Positions 17,931 to 27,403 of a DNA stretch of 64,000 nt are shown one piece after another (the stretch's first letter is position 1; each line of letters begins with the position of its first letter). The notes under the pieces were generated by a model. It did no database searches. It was not told where the DNA came from and worked only from the letters and a program-made list of their open reading frames with translations. The translations under genes were made by a program, and so were the position numbers. The DNA is from Caldimicrobium sp. (GTDB lineage Bacteria; Desulfobacterota; Thermodesulfobacteria; Thermodesulfobacteriales; Thermodesulfobacteriaceae). The DNA lies in assembly GCA_025059715.1 (NCBI GenBank), contig JANXCE010000007.1, positions 1 through 64,000 on the forward strand, written 5' to 3'.

Positions 17931-19877
17931 ATGCTCAAAATATCTCCTCACAAAGAGGCCCTATCTTTTGAAGAAATACAATTTTTTAATGAAGCCTTTA
18001 GAAGATGTGCAAGAAGGATAATTTTAGCTACCACGCTTGCTGGATCTGGTCATCCTGGAGGTTCTTTATCTTCTCTTTCTTTACTTCTCATGATTTATGC
18101 CTTAGCCAAGGTTGATCCTAAAAATCCACGAGCTCCAGAAAGAGACAGAGTAGTTATAAGTAATGGTCACATTAGTCCTGGTGTTTATAGTGTCCTATGT
18201 GAATATGGTTTTATCCCAGAAGAACCTTTTCTGATGGAATTTAGAAGAGCTAATTCTGCCTTTGCCGGCCATGTAGAACAAGCTGTTCCTGGTATTGAGT
18301 GGAACACGGGTAACTTAGGACAAGGGCTTTCAGCTGCCTGTGGGATGGCCAAAGCTCTTAAACTGAAAGGCCTTCCTAATTGGGTGTTCTGTCTCATGGG
18401 AGATGGAGAACAACAAAAGGGACAAGTTATTGAAGCCAGACGATGGGCGGTAAAATTTGGGCTAAACAATCTCATTGTGCTAATTGATTACAACAAACTT
18501 CAAATTGGTGGGGCTATCCATGAAGTAATGCCTCAAAGAATTAAAGAGGAAATACTTGCTACCTCCTGGAATTTGATTGAGATCGATGGACACAATTTTC
18601 AAGAAATATATCAAGCCCTTAGAAAGATTATAAAAGGTGAAATGGAAGATACCTCAAAACCTTCAGCTATTCTTGCCCATACTATTATGGGCAAAGGTAT
18701 TTCCTTTATGGAAAATGATCCCAAATGGCATGGCTCCGCCTTACCAGAAGATTTAGCCAAAAAAGCCTTAGAAGAACTGGGATTTGATCCCTCGGAATTA
18801 GACCTTTTAAAGGAAAAAAGAAAAACTTACCAAGTCTCCTTTCCCCACGAAGCTCACGAAGCTTTGCCTATTTTTCTTAATCCCTCAGAACCCACAATTT
18901 ATTCATTTGACACTAATATTGACTGTAGATCAGCCTATGGAATAGCTCTTTTAAAACTGGCCCAGGCTAATAATTTCTCCAATAAACCTCCAGTAGTGCT
19001 TGGGCTTACCTGTGATTTGGAAAGCTCGGTTAAAATGAGTGAGTTTAAAAAGTATTCCCCTCAAGCTTTTTTTGAATCCGGTATTCAGGAACATCACACT
19101 GCTACGGTAGCTGGAGCTCTATCCAAGGAGGGATTTTTAGTTTTCTTTTCTACCTTTGGAGTCTTTGGTATCGATGAAGTCTACAACCAATTGCGCTTAA
19201 ATTCTTTAAACAAGAGTGCCCTAAAGGTAGTCTGCACACATCTTGGAACTGATGTAGGAGAGGATGGTCCTACCCATCAATGTATTGATTATTTAGGACT
19301 CCTCTTTAACCTTCAAGATTTTGAAATATACATACCTGCGGATCCTAATCAGACAGACCATATAATCAGAGTAATTGCCATGAGGCCAGGCAATATATTC
19401 GTAGGCATGGGACGCTCTAAAGTGCCAATAATTACCAAAGAGGATGGCACACCTTATTTTGATGAAAATTATGAATTCATTCCTGGAAGAGGAGATTGGT
19501 TAAGACATGGGGAAAACGGTGTCATTATTACCTATGGGACCATTACTAATGAAGCCATTAAAGCCTGGCATATTCTAAGGGAAAAGAAAATAGAAGTTTC
19601 GGTTTTAAATATTGCCTCTATTAAACCTTTACCTTTAGATGATCTCATAAGGGCTAGTGAACAACAACATATTGTGGTTGCAGAAGATCACTACAGGGAA
19701 ACAGGGCTCGGAAATAAAATAGCTTCTATTTTTGGCCAATATGGAATCAAAACCAAGATTAAATTATTGGGCCATAAAGCTCCTGCGTCATCAGGACATC
19801 CTAAGGAACTATTCAAACTTGCAGGAATAGATGCTCTATCCATAGCTCAAGCCATGGAAGAGCTTCTAAATGCCTGA
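17931..19877 (+). CDS. tkt: Transketolase
   Basis: A 648-aa single-chain transketolase of the non-oxidative pentose phosphate pathway, transferring two-carbon ketol units with thiamine diphosphate. The N-terminal half has LAGSGHPGGSLSS and the TPP/metal site GDGEQQKGQ with the following LIDYNK. The middle pyrimidine domain has SGIQEHHTATVAGALS, and the C-terminal domain ends in GHKAPASSGHPKELF. Some blocks (for example LTCDLESSVKMSEF) diverge from the enterobacterial enzyme and suggest a transketolase lineage of thermophiles. The stop overlaps the tatC start by 8 bp. Confidence 0.88.
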   Translation: MLKISPHKEALSFEEIQFFNEAFRRCARRIILATTLAGSGHPGGSLSSLSLLLMIYALAKVDPKNPRAPERDRVVISNGHISPGVYSVLCEYGFIPEEPFLMEFRRANSAFAGHVEQAVPGIEWNTGNLGQGLSAACGMAKALKLKGLPNWVFCLMGDGEQQKGQVIEARRWAVKFGLNNLIVLIDYNKLQIGGAIHEVMPQRIKEEILATSWNLIEIDGHNFQEIYQALRKIIKGEMEDTSKPSAILAHTIMGKGISFMENDPKWHGSALPEDLAKKALEELGFDPSELDLLKEKRKTYQVSFPHEAHEALPIFLNPSEPTIYSFDTNIDCRSAYGIALLKLAQANNFSNKPPVVLGLTCDLESSVKMSEFKKYSPQAFFESGIQEHHTATVAGALSKEGFLVFFSTFGVFGIDEVYNQLRLNSLNKSALKVVCTHLGTDVGEDGPTHQCIDYLGLLFNLQDFEIYIPADPNQTDHIIRVIAMRPGNIFVGMGRSKVPIITKEDGTPYFDENYEFIPGRGDWLRHGENGVIITYGTITNEAIKAWHILREKKIEVSVLNIASIKPLPLDDLIRASEQQHIVVAEDHYRETGLGNKIASIFGQYGIKTKIKLLGHKAPASSGHPKELFKLAGIDALSIAQAMEELLNA

Positions 19878-20601
19878 ACTTTCAGATAAAAAACAACCCT
19901 TTATTGAACATCTTCTTGAACTTAGGGCTTGCCTTATAAAGGCTTTTTTAGGTTGGATTGTATCCTGTATCGTTGTCTATATTTTCACAGACCAAATTAT
20001 AGAGTTCTTGATAAATCCCCTTAAACCCTTTCTTAAAGAGGAGGCTAAGGTTTATTTTAAAACCCTGCCGGAAGTTTTTGCTAATCAGATAAAGATTTCA
20101 GTAATTCTTGGTTTTGTTATAGGAAGTCCCTATATCATTTATCAATTATGGCTTTTTGTGGCTCCAGGGCTCTATCCTCAAGAAAAAAGATGGTTAAAAT
20201 CAGCACTAATATTGAGCTCCTTTTCCTTTTTAATTGGGGCAGTTACTGCTTTTTTTCTCTTTCTACCCTTTATTCTAAAATTCCTCCACTCCTTCGGAGC
20301 ACAGTTCTTAGTGTTTAAACCCTACCTTAAAGAATACATAAACTTCCTGTTGAAAATACTTGTTATCTTTGGAATTTTCTTCCAAGTTCCCTCTATCATC
20401 TTTCTCCTATATAAAATGGATATCGTAAGTCTAGAACAATTAAAGAGGTTCAGACCCTATGCCATAGTCTTATCATTTATTTTAGCAAGCGTTATTACAA
20501 CAGGAATTGACCCTCTCAATCAAATTCTTCTTGCCTTACCCTTGACAGGTCTCTACGAGATAGGTATAATGATTATAAAAATTCACAATCTTAGGAGGTA
20601 G
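19870..20601 (+). CDS. tatC: Sec-independent protein translocase TatC
   Basis: A 243-aa inner-membrane protein with six hydrophobic segments. The N-terminal FIEHLLELRACLIKAF and the first-periplasmic-loop region with the conserved KTLPEVF are TatC hallmarks; E in HLLELR recognises the twin-arginine signal. It overlaps the transketolase stop and precedes tatA by 4 bp. A plausible cargo in this window is the SorA-like enzyme, which carries an SRRDFLK signal. Confidence 0.94.
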   Translation: MPELSDKKQPFIEHLLELRACLIKAFLGWIVSCIVVYIFTDQIIEFLINPLKPFLKEEAKVYFKTLPEVFANQIKISVILGFVIGSPYIIYQLWLFVAPGLYPQEKRWLKSALILSSFSFLIGAVTAFFLFLPFILKFLHSFGAQFLVFKPYLKEYINFLLKILVIFGIFFQVPSIIFLLYKMDIVSLEQLKRFRPYAIVLSFILASVITTGIDPLNQILLALPLTGLYEIGIMIIKIHNLRR

Positions 20602-20605
20602 GATA

Positions 20606-20833
20606 ATGCCCTTTGGTCTTGGCGGTCAAGAACTATTTATTATTCTCTTCTTAGCTCTCTTGATCTTTGGAGCTAAAAAATTACCAGAAGTAGGAGCAGG
20701 CTTAGGAAAAGGAATAAGATCCTTCAAGGAATCCTTAAAAGAGGGAGATGTCTCCGAGGATCTGAAGAAACTAGAGGAACCTAAAAAGGAAGCTAAAAGC
20801 GATGAACAATATTCAACTACCCAAAAGGTTTAA
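20606..20833 (+). CDS. tatA: Twin-arginine translocase pore subunit TatA
   Basis: A 75-aa protein with the TatA layout: short N-terminal membrane helix (GGQELFIILFLALLIFGAKK), a glycine hinge, an amphipathic helix (LPEVGAGLGKGIRSFKESLK) and an acidic/lysine-rich tail. It oligomerises to form the conducting path of the Tat system. A GGAGGTAGG ribosome binding site precedes it, and a rho-independent terminator follows. Confidence 0.93.
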   Translation: MPFGLGGQELFIILFLALLIFGAKKLPEVGAGLGKGIRSFKESLKEGDVSEDLKKLEEPKKEAKSDEQYSTTQKV

Positions 20834-20853
20834 TAATTTAAAGTAAATAGAAA

Positions 20854-20874
20854 AAGCCCCCTTAGTGGGGGCTT
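20854..20874. terminator. Bidirectional rho-independent terminator between tatA and dsrD
   Basis: An inverted repeat AAGCCCCC-TTAGT-GGGGGCTT forms an 8-bp stem with a 5-nt loop. T-rich sequence follows on the plus strand and A-rich sequence precedes it (T-rich on the minus strand), so it can end both converging transcripts, tatA and the dsr operon. Confidence 0.8.
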
Positions 20875-20886
20875 CTTAATAATTAG

Positions 20887-21144
20887 TTACTCTTCCGGCT
20901 TTTCCATTCCTGCTTCTAAGCCCATCCCTACTCCTGGAAGCCCATACATAACTGTGCTTCCCGTTGAAAAATATTCAAGTTTCCCCTCTTTAACAAGCTC
21001 GTTTGCAGCATTTTTGATGTCTCTGGGATTAGCCTCTGGAATTTCCCTTTGCAAATCCTTTAGATAGATCTTACTTTTGCCTGCCCCGCTTGCTTTTTTT
21101 TGGAAAACTTCCATGATCTTTTGTTTCAAAGTTTCTTTATCCAT
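20887..21144 (-). CDS. dsrD: DsrD, small winged-helix protein of dissimilatory sulfite reduction
   Basis: An 85-aa protein matching DsrD, the winged-helix protein encoded directly after dsrAB in sulfate reducers and many disproportionators. The core reads KIYLKDLQREIPEANPRD followed by a helix and LEYFSTGSTVMYGLPG. In biochemical work DsrD was shown to stimulate DsrAB; it is usually absent from sulfur oxidisers that run Dsr in reverse, so its presence points to a reductive-type Dsr system. It is the last gene of the dsrABD transcript, 21 bp after dsrB. Confidence 0.93.
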   Translation of the reverse strand: MDKETLKQKIMEVFQKKASGAGKSKIYLKDLQREIPEANPRDIKNAANELVKEGKLEYFSTGSTVMYGLPGVGMGLEAGMEKPEE

Positions 21145-21165
21145 AGTTTCTACACCTCACTTGTT

Positions 21166-22392
21166 TTATTCAAAGTCTGTAACTGTCTCTACATGACTGG
21201 TAAATTTAAAGTGCACTGAGGTTCTGTAAGTATCATAGGCAAGTCTATAATCATCAATTAAATGCCAGGTGAAGGGAATATCAGTTAATTCAAAGAACTT
21301 TTCCCAACCAATTCTTTGAATCCAATCCCCTACTCTTTCGTATTTTCTCGCATTTTGGGAGTAAATCTCCAGAATCTTTTTAATCCATTTTACCGCGGTA
21401 GGCCAACGGGGAGGTTCATTGGGGATAAAGGGGATTACCACCTTGGAAAAGGTAGGAGGTGTAATCCTATTGGAAACCTTTCCACCAACCACTAAAGCCA
21501 ACCCATCTCCCTGACCATCAGATATGGGCATGGCAGGACACATAGTATAACAGTTACCACAGAACATGCAGCGATCCACATTAACTCGGACAGACTTTCT
21601 CTTTTCACCCGCCACTTCTACTGTAGCTGGCTTTATGGCTCCCAAAGGACATGAGGCAATAACAAGGGGTATCTCACATACTTTATCTAATCTTTCATCT
21701 TCCACAAGAGGTGGCTTTCTGTGAATCCCTACCACCGCTATATCAGAACAATGAACCGCACCACACATGTTTATACAGCAAGCTAAGGCTAATCTTACCT
21801 GCGCTGGTAGTTTGTGTGAGCCAAAATAATCAAAGAGTTCATCCATAATAGCCTTAACCACACCAGAGGCATCTATTGCCGCAGTGTGACAGTGAATCCA
21901 TCCTTGGGTGTGAACTATGTTTGTTACAGAGGCTCCAGTCCCTCCTATTGGAAACTTATATGCTCCATTAGGCATCTTTCTACTTTTAAGATCTTCAAGG
22001 AGAGCCCTAAGTTTTTCTTCATCAGTTACATGAAATTCTACATTGTTTCTGGTTGTCCAACGAACATAACCATCACAATATTTATCCGCGATCTCACAAA
22101 TCTCACGAACATAATCTGTAGTTTCTAATCTTGGGGTTCCACAACGAACAACATATACTACCTCTCCAGAATGAGCTTTATATTTGAGAACACCAGGTTG
22201 AATTATTTCATGAGATTTCCACTTCCCGTAGTTTCTCTGAATTACAGGGGGGAGAAACTGCCAATAATGAGGGGGACCTATGTCGGTAATTCTATTTTCC
22301 ATTGGCTTTTGAGGATTATATAACTTTTCTGCTAATGTAGGATCATAAGGTTGCGTATAAATTGGATCTGGTCTTTCTGGTCTTTCACTCAT
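21166..22392 (-). CDS. dsrB: Dissimilatory sulfite reductase beta subunit
   Basis: A 408-aa subunit of the alpha2beta2 siroheme enzyme that reduces sulfite, handing sulfur to DsrC. The siroheme/[4Fe-4S] ligand cluster is [16 protein letters not shown] (residues about 205-220), and the inserted ferredoxin domain has [17 protein letters not shown] near residue 275, both intact. The N-terminal 45 residues are a proline-rich extension. It follows dsrA after 31 bp with an AAGGAGGGGAAT ribosome binding site. Siroheme for this enzyme is the same precursor consumed by the decarboxylase at 32129. Confidence 0.97.
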   Translation of the reverse strand: MSERPERPDPIYTQPYDPTLAEKLYNPQKPMENRITDIGPPHYWQFLPPVIQRNYGKWKSHEIIQPGVLKYKAHSGEVVYVVRCGTPRLETTDYVREICEIADKYCDGYVRWTTRNNVEFHVTDEEKLRALLEDLKSRKMPNGAYKFPIGGTGASVTNIVHTQGWIHCHTAAIDASGVVKAIMDELFDYFGSHKLPAQVRLALACCINMCGAVHCSDIAVVGIHRKPPLVEDERLDKVCEIPLVIASCPLGAIKPATVEVAGEKRKSVRVNVDRCMFCGNCYTMCPAMPISDGQGDGLALVVGGKVSNRITPPTFSKVVIPFIPNEPPRWPTAVKWIKKILEIYSQNARKYERVGDWIQRIGWEKFFELTDIPFTWHLIDDYRLAYDTYRTSVHFKFTSHVETVTDFE

Positions 22393-22423
22393 ATTCCCCT
22401 CCTTTTTGGAATTAAATTTTTAA

Positions 22424-23722
22424 TTATGCAGGGTGACGTTTTCTAAACTCAGCCACATCTCTTGTCCAACCACCTTCTACTTCTTCTTCTTTCCAAAAGA
22501 TATAAGGATTAGAGCGGGGCTCTTTAACATGTTGAGGTATAGGCTTTATCCCTAATACATCAACTATAAATCTATTTAAACCAATCCTTTGAATAGTCTC
22601 ACCGAGTCTTTCTCTGTTTTTTCCATGTTCCATCCAATAATCCCATACCTTGTAAAGAAGATTCTTGAGGTTATCATAGGGAGGTTCAAGTTTCATAAAT
22701 GGAATAATTACAGTGGAGAGTTGCGCTCCCTCAAGAATCGGGGCCTTAGCTCCCATCAGAATTACTGCTCCTCTGTCATCTCCTGGCCAAAGGGCTTCAG
22801 GCATAACATTTATACAGTGCATACATCTGTTACATTCCGCATCATTGATATAGAGCTTTCTCTGCCCCTCATCCCAAAACATACATTTAGTGGGGCAAAG
22901 ATCTATTACCTCCTTTTTAATGTCAAAGGGACCCCAATCTCTGTCACTATGTGCCCCTGCGTTTGGCTTCAGTTCACCACCCACATAGGCTCTAACCGCC
23001 TCTTGATCAATCTTTATCCTATCTCTCCAGGTTCCAATAACGGAAAAATCAGCTCGTGCGATAGCTGCTACACAGTCATTAGGGCAACCTGAAACCTTTA
23101 TTTTAAATTTATAAGGAAAGGCAGGACGGTGAAGCTCATCCTGAAAAGCCATAGTCAACTCATAAACAATATCTTGAGTATCGATACAAGACCACTCACA
23201 TCTGGACATACCCATACAACATTCAGGAGTTCTCAAATTCGAACCAGATCCTCCAAGATCCATCTTTAGCTGATGCCCTAAATCGTAAAAAATATACTCT
23301 AATTGTTCCGTAACCGTTCCAAGAAGGATAATATCTCCGGTAGAACCATGCAAATTCATAATGCCACTACCTCTATGATCCCACATGTCACATAACTTTC
23401 TAAGTGCTGAAGTATGATACCACTTTGCTGCAGGTTGATTTACGCGCACCGTATGAAAGGCCCAGATGGCAGGAAATTTTTCCTGTTGATCAGAGTATCT
23501 TCCTATAACCCCTCCACCGTAGCCAAAAACACCAACTATTCCTCCATGTTTCCAGTGAGTCTCCTTGTTCTTATAAGAAAGCTCCATCTGCCCCAAGATG
23601 TCAAAACAAGCCTGCTTTTTGTGCCTCTCCGCATAAGAATAAATATCATCAACAAAACTTGGCCAAGGACCAGACTTCAAATCATCCATCAATGGTGTAT
23701 CGTGCTTTTTCACCTCTCCCAT
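22424..23722 (-). CDS. dsrA: Dissimilatory sulfite reductase alpha subunit
   Basis: A 432-aa catalytic subunit. The siroheme-coupled cluster ligands are in CCMGMSRCEWSC (residues about 180-190) and SGCPNDC (about 221), the complete C-X5-C and C-X3-C set. A ferredoxin domain near residue 275-305 has CPTKCMFW and CNRCMHCINVMP. It starts the dsrA-dsrB-dsrD operon behind a good promoter and GGGAGG ribosome binding site. DsrC, DsrMKJOP and the sulfate-activating enzymes are not in this window. The direction of use (reduction, or reversal during disproportionation) cannot be read from sequence alone. Confidence 0.97.
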   Translation of the reverse strand: MGEVKKHDTPLMDDLKSGPWPSFVDDIYSYAERHKKQACFDILGQMELSYKNKETHWKHGGIVGVFGYGGGVIGRYSDQQEKFPAIWAFHTVRVNQPAAKWYHTSALRKLCDMWDHRGSGIMNLHGSTGDIILLGTVTEQLEYIFYDLGHQLKMDLGGSGSNLRTPECCMGMSRCEWSCIDTQDIVYELTMAFQDELHRPAFPYKFKIKVSGCPNDCVAAIARADFSVIGTWRDRIKIDQEAVRAYVGGELKPNAGAHSDRDWGPFDIKKEVIDLCPTKCMFWDEGQRKLYINDAECNRCMHCINVMPEALWPGDDRGAVILMGAKAPILEGAQLSTVIIPFMKLEPPYDNLKNLLYKVWDYWMEHGKNRERLGETIQRIGLNRFIVDVLGIKPIPQHVKEPRSNPYIFWKEEEVEGGWTRDVAEFRKRHPA

Positions 23723-23755
23723 AATAACCTCCCTACAATTTTTTAGTAAAATACC

Positions 23756-23783
23756 AATATATAAAACCTCTTTTTTTTGTCAA
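23756..23783 (-). promoter_or_regulatory. Promoter of the dsrABD operon
   Basis: On the minus strand TTGACA (23783-23778) and TATATT (23761-23756) are separated by 16 bases in an A/T-rich tract, about 30 nt ahead of the dsrA ATG. The rest of the 217-bp divergent region (23723-23939) is very AT-rich and shows no other structure. Confidence 0.65.
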
Positions 23784-23939
23784 GCCTAAAAATAGAAATT
23801 CAACAAGGATAATTTAAATTAATTTAGACTTTTTTACTTAATTAAACTTATTTTTTCACTTCAGAATAAAGATTTTATAGTAGAATACTATCTTTAAAAA
23901 AGATTTTGCTTTGGTAAAATAATCTTAATCTTTAAACTT

Positions 23940-24437
23940 ATGTCCTTAGAGAATTTTCATAATAAAGGCTCACATAATAGAGAAAAAATATATTATTTAG
24001 AAGCTTCCCTTTCTGGTTTAGCCAAATGGCTTCGCTTTATGGGATATCAAGTTGAACTTGAAGAAGATAAAATTACCCCAGAAAAGATATGGAAAAAGCA
24101 AGATAGAATTTTTTTAGTCACCAGTGCTCAAACTGCTAAGCAATTAGAAAAGTTTAATTTGAGTTATCTTCTACTCCCTAGAGGGCCTCTCAAAGCCCAA
24201 ATATTCTTTGTTATCCACAAATTGGGCTTAGAACCTAAGTTAACCCTTGATTTATGCAGTCTTTGCGGAAAAAAATTAATCCCGGTAAAAAAGGAGGAAT
24301 TTAGAGGGCGTATTCCTTTAAAGGTATGGAAAAGATATAACGAGTTTAACTATTGTGCCAATTGTGACAAGCTATACTGGGAAGGGGACCATATAAAGGG
24401 TATAAGAAAAAAGTTCCAGACCCTGCTTAAGGGTTAA
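23940..24437 (+). CDS. Mut7-C family protein with eroded catalytic site
   Basis: A 165-aa protein with the Mut7-C RNase (PIN-like) fold followed by its usual zinc ribbon. The N-terminal GLAKWLRFMGYQVE matches the family, and the C-terminal zinc knuckles are LCSLCGKK and YCANCDKLYWEGDHI. However, the first metal-binding aspartate is replaced (LEASL where the family has a D) and the TRD motif reads TSA, so nuclease activity is doubtful; it may bind RNA or protein through the ribbon. Its start lacks a clear ribosome binding site. The 3' end overlaps the convergent etfA gene by 4 bp. Confidence 0.7.
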   Translation: MSLENFHNKGSHNREKIYYLEASLSGLAKWLRFMGYQVELEEDKITPEKIWKKQDRIFLVTSAQTAKQLEKFNLSYLLLPRGPLKAQIFFVIHKLGLEPKLTLDLCSLCGKKLIPVKKEEFRGRIPLKVWKRYNEFNYCANCDKLYWEGDHIKGIRKKFQTLLKG

Positions 24438-25411
24438 CTTTTTAGCTTTTTTAATATGTAGTTAAGTATCTTTTCTGCATCTGCTATTATAGCCACGTGG
24501 GCCATCTTCACTAAAGGAGCCCCTTCATCGGTATTTATAGCAATAATAAACTCAGAATTTTCCATACCCACGGTATGTTGAATAGCACCTGAGATACCAA
24601 AACCCAGATAAAGTTTTGGCTTAACAGAAACCCCGCTTATACCAATCATTCTATCCTCTTCGGTCCATCCCGCATAGCAAACAGGCCTTGTTGCTCCTAC
24701 TTCACCTTCTAAGTATTTCGCCAACTCAAAAAGTTTTAAGAAGTTTTCTTTACTTTTTAATCCAAGTCCTCCCGCTACCACCACCTTTGCCACACTTAAT
24801 CTATTTATTTCTTTCTTGGTCTTTCTTTTAGCTCTAACCTTCATTTTACTGCTCCAATCAAAATCTTGAGGAAGATTAAATTTTTTTATTATTGGGTTCT
24901 CACTTCCCTCTTTTGTACTAAAAGCACCAAGGGCTAAAGTTGCCATTATGGGATAAGTCTCCGAGTAAAGTTTAGCTATAATGTTATCTCCAAAGGTAGG
25001 TCGCATCATGATTAATCTTTCCCCTTCTAACTCAAGGGCATTAACATGAGCACAAAGCCCCACTCCTAACTCCGCTGCTATTCGGGGAGCTAGGGCTAAA
25101 CCCTGGAGAGTTGCTGGAAAAAAAAATCCGTAAGGATGAAACTCTCTCGCGACAAAACTTAAAACTCTACTATATAGATCATCTCTAAATTCCTTAAGTT
25201 CTTGATGCTCAATCACCAGTATTTCGTCACATAAGGCCCTTTTCAAGGAGTTATCTTCTTTTACCCTTTTTAGGTCATCAGAAAGAATGAGGAGAAGGAG
25301 TTTCTTTTGTAGGGAACGAGAAATCTCCCAAAGGGGGGTCAAAATTTCAAGACTTGCTGGACTAATTTTATCTTCAAAGAATTCTCCATAAGCCAATATT
25401 GTCTCACTCAT
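24434..25411 (-). CDS. etfA: Electron transfer flavoprotein alpha subunit
   Basis: A 325-aa subunit; the C-terminal FAD-binding half is clear: YLGFGISGAIQHTVGMENS and IIAINTDEGAPLVKMAHVAI. The usual GQTG motif reads GISG at the equivalent place, a deviation worth noting. The N-terminal domain (residues about 1-190) pairs with EtfB. It is the last gene of an operon with etfB, acyl-CoA dehydrogenase and an alcohol dehydrogenase, so EtfAB should take electrons from that dehydrogenase and pass them to a quinone oxidoreductase, or bifurcate them; the sequence does not settle which. Confidence 0.9.
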   Translation of the reverse strand: MSETILAYGEFFEDKISPASLEILTPLWEISRSLQKKLLLLILSDDLKRVKEDNSLKRALCDEILVIEHQELKEFRDDLYSRVLSFVAREFHPYGFFFPATLQGLALAPRIAAELGVGLCAHVNALELEGERLIMMRPTFGDNIIAKLYSETYPIMATLALGAFSTKEGSENPIIKKFNLPQDFDWSSKMKVRAKRKTKKEINRLSVAKVVVAGGLGLKSKENFLKLFELAKYLEGEVGATRPVCYAGWTEEDRMIGISGVSVKPKLYLGFGISGAIQHTVGMENSEFIIAINTDEGAPLVKMAHVAIIADAEKILNYILKKLKS

Positions 25412-25431
25412 AGCTTCTCCTCAATTTAGGA

Positions 25432-26223
25432 TTAAATTTTTAAAAACCCCCTCACTCTTAATAGCTCCAAAAATCTCTCCGCTAATTCTTCTGGCTCTCC
25501 TTTCCAAAGTTCACCCCTCTGCACAAGGACTTTTTCAAAAACTCCCGCCACCTTTGTGGGAGAACCTCTAAGTCCCAAAATCTCCTCGGGTAGGGAAAGA
25601 TCCACTGCTCCAAGGGTTCTATAATCAAGATTTTTAGCCATAAGAAGGCGTTTAAGAGAGGGGGGTCTAAAGTAATCAAGTTTTGGGCTCATACTTACCA
25701 CCAAAGGCGGCTCTATCTCTAACTCCTCTTCTCCATAGTTGGTCTCCCGAATTACTAAAAACTTCCCTTCTCTGTAGATTATATTTAACACATTAATTAC
25801 TGAGGGCAAATTAAGTAAACTTGCGGTCTCTGGAGGAACTTGAGCGGTTTCTCCATCTATAGACTTAAGACCCATAAGGACAAGACTGTAGGGAGCAAGA
25901 GTTCTGATAGCTTGGGCAATTACTCTACTTGTAGCTAAGGTATCCGCTCCTGCAAAGGCTCTGTCTGAGAGTAAAATTAGCTCATCCGCTCCTAAACCAA
26001 AGGCCTCTTTTAAAATAGGTAGCACATTGGGAGGTCCCATAGATAATACCGTGACTTTAACTCCATGTCTATCCTTTAACCTCATGGCCATTTCTAAGGC
26101 AGCTTTGTCTGGAGGATTCAAAATGAGCTCTGCTGACTCTCTGATAAGGATGTGCCTCTCCGGGTCAACCTTAACTGTTTCGGGCTTAGGAACTCCTTTG
26201 ATGCATACTATAATTTTTTCCAT
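25432..26223 (-). CDS. etfB: Electron transfer flavoprotein beta subunit
   Basis: A 263-aa subunit with the EtfB signature start CIKGVPKPETVKVDPE, the segment NPPDKAALEMAMRLKD and the nucleotide-binding region SIDGETAQVPPETASLL. It binds AMP or, in bifurcating types, a second FAD. It lies 20 bp upstream of etfA and 13 bp downstream of the acyl-CoA dehydrogenase gene, all on one transcript. Confidence 0.93.
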   Translation of the reverse strand: MEKIIVCIKGVPKPETVKVDPERHILIRESAELILNPPDKAALEMAMRLKDRHGVKVTVLSMGPPNVLPILKEAFGLGADELILLSDRAFAGADTLATSRVIAQAIRTLAPYSLVLMGLKSIDGETAQVPPETASLLNLPSVINVLNIIYREGKFLVIRETNYGEEELEIEPPLVVSMSPKLDYFRPPSLKRLLMAKNLDYRTLGAVDLSLPEEILGLRGSPTKVAGVFEKVLVQRGELWKGEPEELAERFLELLRVRGFLKI

Positions 26224-26236
26224 TCCTTTTTTCCCC

Positions 26237-27388
26237 TTATTTGTAGAATTTGGCTAATTCTCTGGCTATAATATTTTTTTGAATTTCATTAGTGCCTTCA
26301 TATATTTGAAGGCATTTTGCATCTCTGAAAAGCTTCTGCACGGGATAGTCTCGCATATATCCGTAACCTCCCATCATTTGGATAGCCCTTTCTGTGATCC
26401 ACATAGCCTGATCAGTAGCATAGCACTTTGCCATAGCAGAGGCCCCTGAAAAGTCTTTTGCGCCACTGTCTATAGAACTTGCTACCTGATATACTAAAGC
26501 TCTTGCGGATTCAAGTCTCATAATCATCTCCGCAAAGGTATGACTTACCGCCTGAAAATTATAAACTGGTTGTCCAAATTGGATTCTCCTTTTGGCATGT
26601 CTCAAGCTAATCTCTAAGGCGGCTTGAGCTATGCCCAGGGCTTGAGCCCCTGCGCCACAGCGGGCATAATCAAGGGTTTTTAAGGCTACTAAAAAGCCTG
26701 TCCCTTCTTTGCCAATCAATCTGTCCTTAGGAACCTTACAATCATTAAAAATAAGATCAGTTGTAAGAGAGGCTCTCAAACCCAATTTTTTCTCCTTCTT
26801 ACCAACTACAAAGCCAGGATCATCCTTTTCCACAATAAAAGCGCTTGCCCCTCTTGATCCCTTAGTAGGATCTGTTAAGGCTATTACAATGTAAATATCC
26901 GCAATGCCCCCATTTGTGATCCATTGCTTAACTCCATTGAGAACGTAATAATCCCCCTGTAATTTGGCAGAGGTCTTAATCGCAAAGGCATCACTGCCTG
27001 CCTGAGGCTCAGTCAAAGCAAAGGCACAGAGATATCGTCCTTTAGCTATCAAAGGTAAGTATCTTTCTTTTTGGGCTTTATTACCAAAGAGAATTATGGG
27101 ATAGGCACCTAAAAAGGAAGCTGCATAAGTGGTAGAAACCCCTGCACAAAAATAAGAAAGCCACTCTACCGCAAGACACATTTCCTTCACACCCCATCCT
27201 AAACCACCATATTCTTCAGGAACAATAAGCCCAAAAAGATCCGCATCAGCAAGGGCCTTAATAGGAAGAGGGTCATAAGCCTCTCTTTCGTCCCACTCCA
27301 AAGCCCTGGGTTGAATATATTCCTCACCTATTTTTTTCACCAAATCAATAAGGATTTTCTCCCTCTCAGTAAAAGCATAACCCAACAT
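26237..27388 (-). CDS. Acyl-CoA dehydrogenase
   Basis: A 383-aa FAD enzyme with the three-domain acyl-CoA dehydrogenase layout. Motifs include FALTEPQAGSDA (FAD contact), QWITNGGIADIYIV, and the C-terminal IQMMGGYGYMRDYPVQ with the catalytic base in QIYEGTNEIQ (the glutamate of YEGT). It is closest in pattern to short-chain (butyryl/isobutyryl-type) dehydrogenases. The etfB-etfA genes downstream are its electron acceptor. No other beta-oxidation genes are nearby, so the physiological substrate (branched-chain acid, benzoyl-type or fatty acyl CoA) is open. Confidence 0.92.
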   Translation of the reverse strand: MLGYAFTEREKILIDLVKKIGEEYIQPRALEWDEREAYDPLPIKALADADLFGLIVPEEYGGLGWGVKEMCLAVEWLSYFCAGVSTTYAASFLGAYPIILFGNKAQKERYLPLIAKGRYLCAFALTEPQAGSDAFAIKTSAKLQGDYYVLNGVKQWITNGGIADIYIVIALTDPTKGSRGASAFIVEKDDPGFVVGKKEKKLGLRASLTTDLIFNDCKVPKDRLIGKEGTGFLVALKTLDYARCGAGAQALGIAQAALEISLRHAKRRIQFGQPVYNFQAVSHTFAEMIMRLESARALVYQVASSIDSGAKDFSGASAMAKCYATDQAMWITERAIQMMGGYGYMRDYPVQKLFRDAKCLQIYEGTNEIQKNIIARELAKFYK

Positions 27389-27403
27389 AGCCCCACTCCT
27401 ACT

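Noticed and set aside
24210-24222. TTATCCACA DnaA-box matches at about 24212 and 30646
   Set aside because: Both lie singly inside coding genes with no cluster, and the dnaN-gyrB region has none, so no replication origin is claimed.
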